64,000 nucleotides of DNA from positions 1 to 64,000 of the forward strand of contig NZ_FNAI01000004.1 in assembly GCF_900101875.1 (NCBI RefSeq), read 5' to 3'. Below, one piece after another: positions 1 to 6,604 of the stretch. The position numbers and the translations under genes were made by a program. Each line of letters starts with the position of its first letter. Within the stretch, counting starts at the first letter, position 1. The notes beneath the pieces were generated by a model that saw only the letters and a program-made list of their open reading frames with translations, was not told the origin of the DNA and ran no database searches. Source of the DNA: Mucilaginibacter pineti. Its GTDB lineage: Bacteria > Bacteroidota > Bacteroidia > Sphingobacteriales > Sphingobacteriaceae.

Positions 1-11
1 AAACTTATAAG

Positions 12-119
12 TTATGCCGTATGACCGCACCGGAAAGTGGCCTAAATAACCAGCCAGTCTATCCGGTGCGGCATAATCATTCACGCGGCATTATGACCTT
101 TATGCCGATATCGGCATAA
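12..119. repeat. TTATGCCG inverted-repeat cluster with a 20-bp palindrome
   Basis: The word TTATGCCG or its complement occurs at 12-19, 69-76, 100-107 and 112-119. The last two form a perfect palindrome at 100-119. The first two sit in a longer stem in which CCGCACCGG (25-33) pairs with CCGGTGCGG (63-71). ArdC-type coding resumes directly after the palindrome. It could be a recombinase or relaxase site or the end of a small palindromic element; the role is inferred. Confidence 0.6.
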
Positions 120-162
120 GGGGCATGCCACCGGCCACCCCACCAGGCTCGACAGGAGTGTC

Positions 163-699
163 ATGAACCATTTTGGAACTCCTGATTATGCCAGGGAGGA
201 ACTCCGCGCAGAAATTGCCTCAATGCTGATCGGCCAGGAATTCAAGATCGGCCACGATCCGGGCCAGCATGCCGCCTATGTCGACAACTGGGTGCAGATC
301 CTGACCGATACCCCATTTGAGATCCACTCGGCCGCCGCCGATGCGGAGAAGATATTTTCTTATCTGATGGATATCGAGCGCAAGCGTGACCTTAAAACTG
401 AAGCCGCAGTCCAAGTGGAGGCTCAAGGTAAGACCGTTGCCGATGCTAAGCACCTGTCCATCGGCGATGAGATCGCCTACAACGATTCGGTGTACAAAGT
501 CCTCAGCCACATCAAGCAGGGCAGGCTCCGCATCGAAGATACAGGTACCGGCAACCAGTTTACCCTGTCCCGAAAGGACGGGCTGTACAGTTCCCTGCTT
601 GCCGCGAAAAACGGTACCGCTCCGCAGGCCCATCAGGAACAAATAGTCGGGGAAGAACCCGAACAGAATTATTCAGCCACCTACGGCATCAGACGATAA
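163..699 (+). CDS. Truncated ArdC-type antirestriction protein (C-terminal remnant)
   Basis: The first 55 residues (YAREELRAEIAS, then GHDPGQHAAYV and AAADAEKI) match the C-terminal part of the zincin-like domain of ArdC, a plasmid/ICE protein that protects incoming DNA from restriction. The frame is also open from 97, and codons 124-162 read HATGHPTRLDRSV, the known continuation of the ArdC HExxH motif. The annotated ATG is therefore internal to the old domain. The first part of HExxH is gone and a stop lies at 94-96. The N-terminal ssDNA-binding domain is missing, so the gene is probably non-functional or retains only the unrecognised C-terminal region. A group of mobile-element genes follows. 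Confidence 0.75.
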   Translation: MNHFGTPDYAREELRAEIASMLIGQEFKIGHDPGQHAAYVDNWVQILTDTPFEIHSAAADAEKIFSYLMDIERKRDLKTEAAVQVEAQGKTVADAKHLSIGDEIAYNDSVYKVLSHIKQGRLRIEDTGTGNQFTLSRKDGLYSSLLAAKNGTAPQAHQEQIVGEEPEQNYSATYGIRR

Positions 700-717
700 C
701 CTTTATTAAGCCACATT

Positions 718-1509
718 ATGGAAACAATTTTTGTAGAAGAAGAACTGCCGGTCGCTGACCTGCAAAAGCTGGGATTATTTAGGGATGGTAAGATCCTGCT
801 GGAACCCGATGCCGTGCAGGCCCTGCTCTCGGGCAGGCGAACGGAACTGATCGGGCTTAGCAACTTGCAGGCCGATGGCTTTGTCATTGAAAGGCTTGAT
901 GCCAAACTGTCCCTTGACAGATCGCCCGACGGGATCGTGGTGGTAAAAGCGCATCCCATTTACAAGGATGCACAGCCGCATCCACAATTGAATGAGCATG
1001 AGGCCGCTGTGCTTTCGGAAAAGGGGCTGGCCAGTATTCGGAAGGTCTATGGTAACCCGCCTGGCAAATCGGCGACCTATGTGATCGAGTACGATCCCGA
1101 AACCAAGGAATTTGTATCCTATCGGCCCGAGCAGGTCAAAGCGCCGGAAAAGGTCAATGGGGAAAAGCTAACCGATAAGCAAAAGGAGGATTTCAGGAAC
1201 GGTGACCTGGTCACCCTTTCCGACGGTACCAGGTTCCAGCACCGCGCAAGCGTCTCCAAGGGAATCCTGTCCGACCGCAAAGCGCTTGTACTTTCTGTGC
1301 TTTTGGATGGCGGTATCTCTTACCTGCTGATCACCGGCATCCGCAATCTGATCGGTGCGAATACCCCGCAAAAAGAAGCCTATACCAAGGGCTACAAGGA
1401 GGCTTTGGAAGATATGCAGCGTCACCAGCGAAGCACGGGTGAGCTCCAGGCCCAGCAGCTTGCCGACGAAAACCACAAGCGCGGTTATAGCAGGGGATCA
1501 TCCAGGTAA
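718..1509 (+). CDS. DUF4099/DUF3945-like mobile-element protein
   Basis: This 263-residue protein resembles the DUF4099/DUF3945 proteins found in Bacteroidota conjugative elements. The N-terminus carries LLSGRRTELIGL and a region ending HPIYK. The second half carries the typical KQKEDFRNGDLVTLSDGTRF and DGGISYLLITGI segments, followed by a charged Gln/Arg-rich tail. Its biochemical role is unknown. Its stop overlaps the ATG of the next gene by one base, so the two are translationally coupled. It lies in a visibly GC-rich block. Confidence 0.7.
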   Translation: METIFVEEELPVADLQKLGLFRDGKILLEPDAVQALLSGRRTELIGLSNLQADGFVIERLDAKLSLDRSPDGIVVVKAHPIYKDAQPHPQLNEHEAAVLSEKGLASIRKVYGNPPGKSATYVIEYDPETKEFVSYRPEQVKAPEKVNGEKLTDKQKEDFRNGDLVTLSDGTRFQHRASVSKGILSDRKALVLSVLLDGGISYLLITGIRNLIGANTPQKEAYTKGYKEALEDMQRHQRSTGELQAQQLADENHKRGYSRGSSR

Positions 1510-2129
1510 TGCCGCACGAGCTACCTGGGCCGGTGCCGGATTATTTCACGCCTTATTTTAAGAATGAAAATGGGTGCCTGGTCTTCGACTACCTGCATAA
1601 CGGCCGGGCGGTTGCCCGTGAATATTGGAGTAATGGCCGCAATGCCATACCATCCGGGCCGGGGCTGTGGATTTCTGGAAGTGCCGTGCCTGGAATGGTA
1701 CGGCACCTCTTCCTTTTCCATTCCGCTGCCGAGGCCATCAGTTTTTGCGGCCTGCGGCCTGCCTTGCTGGAACAGGCTGCTTCCAATGCTTTTGCGGCAT
1801 TGGGTCTTTTGCCGGAAGCACAGCAGCTCAGCTGGCTGGCTGCGACCTACCCCCACTCGAAACTGCACCTTGTTTTCGGAGGGGATCTGCTTGGTGCTAT
1901 AACCGACTGCAAGACCGCCATGTGGCACAAAAGCAAGGACGTGCGATTTTCCCTAGCTGGTGGACAGGTTCGCTGGCGCTGGCACGGCGGGTCTTTTGAA
2001 ATCCCCGAGCATAGTTTTTCATTCCACCGCTTTCAGCAGGAATGCGGCCTGCGCCTGGGCTTCCGTACGCACAAGCCTCCAAGCGGGCTGGAAAGTTTCA
2101 AACAATTCATTTACCCTTATGATACCTGA
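1509..2129 (+). CDS. Toprim-like domain protein of a conjugative element
   Basis: The protein has 206 residues. The central stretch (HLFLFHSAAEAISFCGL, then LGLLPEAQQLSWLA, then KLHLVFGGDLLGAI) follows the layout of the Toprim-like proteins of Bacteroidota conjugative elements: a Glu-type strand-helix, a glycine turn, then an FxxDxxG-like strand. The classical acidic residues are weakened (FGGD instead of FDND), so catalytic primase activity is doubtful. The gene overlaps both neighbours (1 base before, 11 bases after), which indicates an operon. The function is inferred from fold and context. Confidence 0.6.
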   Translation: MPHELPGPVPDYFTPYFKNENGCLVFDYLHNGRAVAREYWSNGRNAIPSGPGLWISGSAVPGMVRHLFLFHSAAEAISFCGLRPALLEQAASNAFAALGLLPEAQQLSWLAATYPHSKLHLVFGGDLLGAITDCKTAMWHKSKDVRFSLAGGQVRWRWHGGSFEIPEHSFSFHRFQQECGLRLGFRTHKPPSGLESFKQFIYPYDT

Positions 2130-2439
2130 ACAATTTAAGCAGAATACAGAGCTCAATATTGAGGTGTACGGGCATCCGGTAAGCGTAAAATATGCCTTTT
2201 ACTACCCCGAAAAACGCATCGATGATCAGGCCGATCCGCTGGTAAGCCACATTGAATACCGGGCGGAATCTGCTATTATAAGCGAAACCGGCTACCGGTC
2301 GCACTTCTTCCACACCGAGGCACTGCATTATTGTATGTTTAAATCCATCCAGGAACTAGTGATTAATATTGCCGAGGGACTGGCGCGTGAACAAGGCTAC
2401 CAGCCACCGGCACCTACTCACCAGCTGCGACTGTTTTAA
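2119..2439 (+). CDS. Hypothetical mobile-element protein
   Basis: I chose the ATG at 2119, which overlaps the stop of the preceding gene, over an in-frame ATG at 1960 that would lie deep inside that gene. The 106-residue product begins MIPEQFKQNTELNIEVYG. It has no signal peptide or membrane segment and ends in a proline-rich tail. I recognise no family. Position and overlap place it in the same accessory operon. Confidence 0.6.
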   Translation: MIPEQFKQNTELNIEVYGHPVSVKYAFYYPEKRIDDQADPLVSHIEYRAESAIISETGYRSHFFHTEALHYCMFKSIQELVINIAEGLAREQGYQPPAPTHQLRLF

Positions 2440-2517
2440 ATCATTTCTTAACCTTCTAACCCCAACTTATGAACTGCAACTTACCCGGTTGCCTCCTGCA
2501 ATGGAAAGGGGGCGGCA

Positions 2518-3018
2518 ATGGCTGACTATTGCTCTAACACGGTCACCTTCATCGGTGACAACCAGCCCGACGCTTTGGAATACTTCATGGATATGGGTTA
2601 TGACTCGCCGCCATTTGAAGCCATCCTCGTCGATGACGACTCGGTGCATTTTGAATCCAGGTGGGTGCCGCCGATCAAGGATCTGATCGAAATCGCCGAG
2701 CTGTTCGATGTCAACTACAAGCTGGCCTACCGGCTTCCCAATGAGAGGGCAAAGGTCAAATACGAATATACCTGCATGCAGAACGAAAAGCTCAGCAAGC
2801 CAGCCGCCATCCTGCGCGGCCAGATCGCAAAGGCAATAGCACCAAATGATCTTGAACTGCTGGAAACGGCAGTGCAGGAGCAGGCGGAGCGCGGCGCTTT
2901 CAACAACTATGAACGGGCTATCCTTAACCAGCTTTTGGGCAAACGTGCCGTGGTGCTCAATGACCAGGCAAAACAACCCGAACAAAGTGCGTCACCTGCA
3001 AGGCGATTGGGTCGATAG
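2518..3018 (+). CDS. DUF1281-like (ferredoxin-fold) mobile-element protein
   Basis: The protein has 166 residues. The opening MADYCSNTVTFIGD, followed by FESRWVPPIKDLIEIAELF, is characteristic of the DUF1281/api92-like family (MANWCSN-type starts, W-x-P segment) found on plasmids, phages and conjugative elements. A purine-rich GAAAGGGGG lies just upstream of the ATG, a rare good ribosome-binding site in this window. The C-terminal half is helical and unassigned. The molecular function of the family is unknown. Confidence 0.6.
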   Translation: MADYCSNTVTFIGDNQPDALEYFMDMGYDSPPFEAILVDDDSVHFESRWVPPIKDLIEIAELFDVNYKLAYRLPNERAKVKYEYTCMQNEKLSKPAAILRGQIAKAIAPNDLELLETAVQEQAERGAFNNYERAILNQLLGKRAVVLNDQAKQPEQSASPARRLGR

Positions 3019-3052
3019 ACCTTATCGGACAGCATAAACCTATAACAATATT

Positions 3053-3874
3053 ATGAGAAAAGTACGATTAAAAACGCCGATCAGCTATTACGGCGGCAAG
3101 CAGAAGCTTGCCGCCAGTATCGTTTCGCTGATACCGAAGCATACCTTGTACTGCGAACCTTTTATTGGGGGCGCAGCAGTATTCTTTGCAAAGAAAGCCT
3201 CGAAAGTGGAGGTCATCAACGACACCAACCGGGAGCTGATCAATTTCTACCGGATCGTCAAAGAGGATTTTGTCAGCCTGGAAAAAGAAATACGCATCAG
3301 CCTGCACAGCCGGGATCTGCACCGCAAGGCTTCGGTAGTTTACAACAACCCGGACATGTTCTCCGAGATCAAGCGGGCCTGGGCGGTATGGATACTCAGC
3401 ACACAGGGCTTTAGCGGCCAGCTGGACAATTCCTGGGGCTTTGATATCAGCACCAACACGACCACCAAAAAGATAAACAGCAAAAAGGATGGCTTCACCG
3501 AACAGCTGGCCGTCAGGTTACAGAACTGTCAATTGGAATGCGCCGACGCACTCTACGTGATCACCAGCCGGGATACGCCTACCAGCTTCTTTTACTGCGA
3601 CCCACCTTACTACAATTCCGATTGCGGGCATTATGATGGCTATAGTGAACAGGACTACGAAAGCCTGTTGTACCTGCTCAGCAAGATCAAAGGCAAATTC
3701 CTGCTGTCTTCCTATCCATCACCATTACTGGAAAAATATACCAAGGATAATGCCTGGCACAAATGGTCGATCAATTCAAAGGTCTCGGTAAATGCAAAAG
3801 CAGGAAACCCAAAAATCAAAACAGAGATGTTGACGGCAAACTACCCGATAGGAGAACAGCTCAAGGCGATATGA
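3053..3874 (+). CDS. DNA adenine methylase (D12/Dam family)
   Basis: This is an S-adenosylmethionine-dependent N6-adenine DNA methyltransferase of class D12 (alpha group). SYYGGKQ (residues 11-17) and CEPFIGG (34-40) form the cofactor-binding part, and DPPYYNSD (183-190) is the catalytic DPPY motif. The length of 273 residues is normal and complete. No restriction endonuclease is adjacent, so it is an orphan methylase of the kind that lets conjugative DNA evade host restriction or marks the element. The recognition site cannot be read from the sequence. Confidence 0.92.
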   Translation: MRKVRLKTPISYYGGKQKLAASIVSLIPKHTLYCEPFIGGAAVFFAKKASKVEVINDTNRELINFYRIVKEDFVSLEKEIRISLHSRDLHRKASVVYNNPDMFSEIKRAWAVWILSTQGFSGQLDNSWGFDISTNTTTKKINSKKDGFTEQLAVRLQNCQLECADALYVITSRDTPTSFFYCDPPYYNSDCGHYDGYSEQDYESLLYLLSKIKGKFLLSSYPSPLLEKYTKDNAWHKWSINSKVSVNAKAGNPKIKTEMLTANYPIGEQLKAI

Positions 3875-3902
3875 AAAGGTACTGGTACGGTAAAAGAAAA
3901 AA

Positions 3903-4130
3903 TCAGAATGAACGTCTGCGGTATTGTTGACCAAACCACTCATTAAATAGCTGCTCACGCTCTTTTTTTATCCTGTTCCTTTTACGCCTGGCAGCAACGT
4001 ATAAAACAAAGACCAACCACACTGTCGCAGCAATGGGAATACCGAAGCCGGAATTTTTCATGTCGATGCCTGCCAGCAGAGCGCCGGTACTCACAACACA
4101 GATAAAACAAAAAATCACGAACGTTTTCAT
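3903..4130 (-). CDS. Small two-helix membrane protein
   Basis: The ORF encodes 75 residues: two hydrophobic segments (about residues 3-23 and 29-47), then a strongly basic stretch (AARRKRNRIKKERE) and a short polar tail. It runs convergently against the methylase. The layout suggests an inner-membrane protein with a basic cytoplasmic tail. I recognise no family, and the gene could be a chance ORF, although the TM-TM-basic pattern argues for a real small protein. Confidence 0.5.
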   Translation of the reverse strand: MKTFVIFCFICVVSTGALLAGIDMKNSGFGIPIAATVWLVFVLYVAARRKRNRIKKEREQLFNEWFGQQYRRRSF

Positions 4131-4584
4131 AATAAACAGTGGGAAGATTGTATCCCAAATTTACGAAAACCTGTGCAAAGTTCCTCATTATCTGCGGGTT
4201 ATATCTTCCGCCCGTCCTTTTTGGGACCGTAGCAATTCAACGATTAATATTTATAAAAACCGATCTGACCCGTCGGGTCTTTTCGGTTACAATTTTAAAC
4301 AGCTTCAACCAATGATAGATAAAGAAAAATCCGAGTTATCAAATGAAACGGGGCCAACCAGAGGGGTCAATTTCACTGAAATACGCATCATAGGGTTTCA
4401 ATAAAATTAAAAATAGCATATAAATAAAGTATTAAAATAGTTCAACGAATAAACACAATCTATTGATGAACCAGCAATAGGGATATAACAAAGGAATAGA
4501 GAAAAGCTATTCAAAAAATTCAAGTCTATAATACATCAAAGGCCAATTCAACTACGTGTTGGCCTTTTCTTTTAAGTAAGTACT
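4131..4584. other. AT-rich gap with two terminator-like hairpins
   Basis: No convincing gene is present. A short GACCC-GTC-GGGTC stem with four T follows at 4267-4283. A stronger hairpin sits at 4538-4567. The composition changes here from the GC-rich accessory block to AT-rich DNA, so this may be a joint between two element modules. A plus-strand frame to 4404 lacks any recognisable domain and is not called. Confidence 0.5.
4538..4572 (+). terminator. Intrinsic terminator upstream of the recombinase module
   Basis: AAAGGCCAA (4538-4546) pairs with TTGGCCTTT (4559-4567) and is followed by TCTTTT. It would stop plus-strand transcription entering the recombinase module from the accessory genes. 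Confidence 0.6.
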
Positions 4585-4686
4585 ATGAAAAAAACTATGA
4601 TAGAAATCTATAATATAAACATAAACGAAAGTCCTCAAGTAAAATTTCCCAAGATTATCAGAAAGGTGGATTACAATGGAAAATAA
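4585..4686 (+). CDS. Possible 33-residue leader ORF
   Basis: A short ORF starts at an ATG just after a terminator (MKKTMIEIYNIN...) and overlaps the next small ORF by 11 bases. It contains no domain. It may be a leader peptide coupled to the two downstream ORFs, or chance. Confidence 0.25.
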   Translation: MKKTMIEIYNININESPQVKFPKIIRKVDYNGK

Positions 4687-4828
4687 AATTGAATCAACTG
4701 ATATACAACAAAATAAAACAAATAATAGTGAGGGAGATTTTTCAGTCCAAGAGTTAAAATTGCTAAATTTGATAGCAGAGATAATCGTTAATATTTCAAT
4801 AAGAGAGAGTTATGAAAAAGGCAATTAG
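4676..4828 (+). CDS. Small ORF overlapping the serine recombinase start
   Basis: This 50-residue protein ends LKLLNLIAEIIVNIS followed by RESYEKGN. Its last 17 bases overlap the recombinase ATG (4812) in another frame, so translation is likely coupled. The predicted amphipathic helix in the second half is the only visible feature. As far as I recall, comparable short ORFs precede Bacteroidota serine recombinases; this is not verified here. It could be a recombination directionality or expression-coupling peptide (inference). Confidence 0.5.
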   Translation: MENKIESTDIQQNKTNNSEGDFSVQELKLLNLIAEIIVNISIRESYEKGN

Positions 4829-6380
4829 ATACCTACGCTTTAGTGACAGGAAACAGAGTAACGGGTCAATTGAGAGACAGGAATTATATACAGGGCAGTG
4901 GATCAGGAATAATGAAGTCGACCTAGTAGATACATTTATCGACAGGGGCTACAGCGCAAAAACATTTGACCGCCCCGATTTTAAGAAGCTTCAGGACTTT
5001 ATTGCCAAGCACCATAAAAAAGTAGACTACCTTATTGTCGACCAATTGGATCGCTTCAGCAGGAACGCTAGCGAGGCAATGGGGTACGTTAAGAAGCTAC
5101 AGCAGACTTACAGCATACAAATAGTAAGTGTTACTGAAGGTATTACTTTCGATTACGACACTCCGGGTAGCTTCTTCCGGGCAGGACTACAATTGCTGCT
5201 GGCAGAAGAAGATAACATCAACCGAAGTATTAAAGTGCGCGGCGGCATTTATACCGCAAAAGCGAAAGAAGGTAGGTATATCTATAAAAATCCTCCTTTT
5301 GGTTATTACAAAGAGGGAGAGCGTAAGGACAGAAAGCTTGTAATTAATGAAGCTGAAGCCGCCATAGTTCGGTTTATATTCGACTCTTATCTTCGAGATA
5401 TCCCGCTTTACATTATTGCCGAGCAAGCAAGAGAAAAGGGTTTTAGACGATCAGGTAATGTAGCAATCCAGCGTATTTTAAGCTATCCGCTCTATGCCGG
5501 TATGCAATATGTGGAACCATTCAAAAACTACCCTGGCGGTATATTTCCAGCCATGCACGAACCAATAGTAGACATTGCTACTTGGGAACAGGCGCAGCGA
5601 AAGCTAAAGAAGCCTGAGAAAGAAAAGGTGGTTGTAAGCGAAGAAATGCCACTAAGAGGGGTATTAAAATGTGAGTGCGGCAAAATTCTGACAGGCGCAC
5701 CGTCCAGGGGCAAGCTTGGCAAATATTATTATTATTACAAATGCGATAAAACCAGGCATCTGAATTTAAGTGCCATTCGGGCGCATGACCAGCTACAGCA
5801 GGTATTCGCGCTCATGAGTTTACCGGACAAGGCCCTCAGGTTGATCAAAGGCAATTCCGATCAAATCTTTGAAAACAAAATGGTGGAAGATAAACGTCTT
5901 GTTGCCGAGAAGAAAAAGGAACTTGAGGCTGAGGAAGCAAAGCTCTTCTCAATCGAAGAAAAGTGGATTTCCAACCAAATAACACACGATACCTATGAAA
6001 GATGGTTCTCTACCATCAACAACAATAGGATCGCATTAAAAGGCTCAATAGAGCGCCTAAGCGGTAACCAGGACAAAACATACAGGATCGTTAAAAACAA
6101 CCTGGAAAAGCTGTCAGACCTTGAATTTATCTTTATTAAAACCAGCGCTTTAGAAAAACAAGAGCTTGTAAGGCTGGGGTTCGAGCAAAATCTCTACTAC
6201 CAAGGGGGTATGTATCGAACCCCGACAATGGTAGAGTTACTATCCCATAACTCACATAAAATGAGAGAGTTGCATTTGTTAGATTATACAAAAAAGCGGG
6301 GGCTCTATGAAGAACCCCCGCTCAGCGGAATGGACGGGATTCGAACCCGCGACCCCATGCGTGACAGGCATGTATTCTAA
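4812..6380 (+). CDS. Large serine recombinase (site-specific integrase)
   Basis: The N-terminal resolvase domain (residues 1 to about 140) has YLRFSDRKQSNGSIERQ with catalytic Ser11 and YLIVDQLDRFSRNA. A recombinase DNA-binding domain follows (FGYY, then GFRRSGNVAIQRILSYPLYAG), then a zinc-ribbon-like segment (LKCECGKIL, YYYKCDK) and a coiled coil around residues 355-440. It would integrate and excise the mobile element. The last about 30 residues are not native: they are read through the tRNA-Asp terminator and into the antisense of the tRNA gene (GMDGIRTRD is that shadow). The element end therefore lies within the 3' part of this gene. Confidence 0.93.
   Translation: MKKAIRYLRFSDRKQSNGSIERQELYTGQWIRNNEVDLVDTFIDRGYSAKTFDRPDFKKLQDFIAKHHKKVDYLIVDQLDRFSRNASEAMGYVKKLQQTYSIQIVSVTEGITFDYDTPGSFFRAGLQLLLAEEDNINRSIKVRGGIYTAKAKEGRYIYKNPPFGYYKEGERKDRKLVINEAEAAIVRFIFDSYLRDIPLYIIAEQAREKGFRRSGNVAIQRILSYPLYAGMQYVEPFKNYPGGIFPAMHEPIVDIATWEQAQRKLKKPEKEKVVVSEEMPLRGVLKCECGKILTGAPSRGKLGKYYYYYKCDKTRHLNLSAIRAHDQLQQVFALMSLPDKALRLIKGNSDQIFENKMVEDKRLVAEKKKELEAEEAKLFSIEEKWISNQITHDTYERWFSTINNNRIALKGSIERLSGNQDKTYRIVKNNLEKLSDLEFIFIKTSALEKQELVRLGFEQNLYYQGGMYRTPTMVELLSHNSHKMRELHLLDYTKKRGLYEEPPLSGMDGIRTRDPMRDRHVF
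6290..6322 (-). terminator. Terminator of tRNA-Asp, inside the recombinase frame
   Basis: AGCGGGGG (6295-6302) pairs with CCCCCGCT (6315-6322). On the minus strand it follows the tRNA 3' end by four bases and ends in a T run. Confidence 0.8.
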
Positions 6381-6399
6381 CCAGCTGAACTACCACTCC
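6326..6399 (-). tRNA. tRNA-Asp (GTC)
   Basis: On the minus strand the gene folds as a full cloverleaf. The acceptor GGAGTGG pairs with CCATTCC, the anticodon stem CATGC/GCATG holds the loop CTGTCAC with anticodon GTC, and the T arm is GCGGG TTCGAAT CCCGT. The discriminator base is G and no CCA is encoded. A promoter and a terminator flank it. It is the probable landmark for integration of the neighbouring element. Confidence 0.95.
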
Positions 6400-6410
6400 G
6401 TTTGGGTTTG

Positions 6411-6440
6411 CAAATATACGCACCATTTTGGTTTACACAA
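6411..6440 (-). promoter_or_regulatory. Promoter of tRNA-Asp
   Basis: On the minus strand TTG (6438-6440), 19 bases, then TATATTTG (6411-6418) match the Bacteroidota sigma-A consensus. The start point would be a few bases before the tRNA 5' end. Confidence 0.7.
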
Positions 6441-6604
6441 GTTCTTTTTTAAAATTCTTGTTTAAATATGCTTTTTGTGTGTTTAAATTGTTTTTTAAGG
6501 CATTTTTTATGCTTTTTCAGGCTTCATAACCCTCTCTAAATCAAAGCAGATTGATTAACAAAAGCGCAAAACGTCGTTTTTTACTGTTTTAAAAAATATT
6601 TTTT

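Noticed and set aside
3053..3874. Restriction-modification system
   Set aside because: Only the methylase is present; no endonuclease gene is adjacent.
4033..4404. Plus-strand ORF of 123 codons
   Set aside because: It overlaps the small membrane protein on the other strand, has no domain, and its composition looks non-coding.
6330..6380. Conserved-looking peptide GMDGIRTRD at the recombinase end
   Set aside because: It is the antisense translation of the tRNA-Asp gene, a known false signal.
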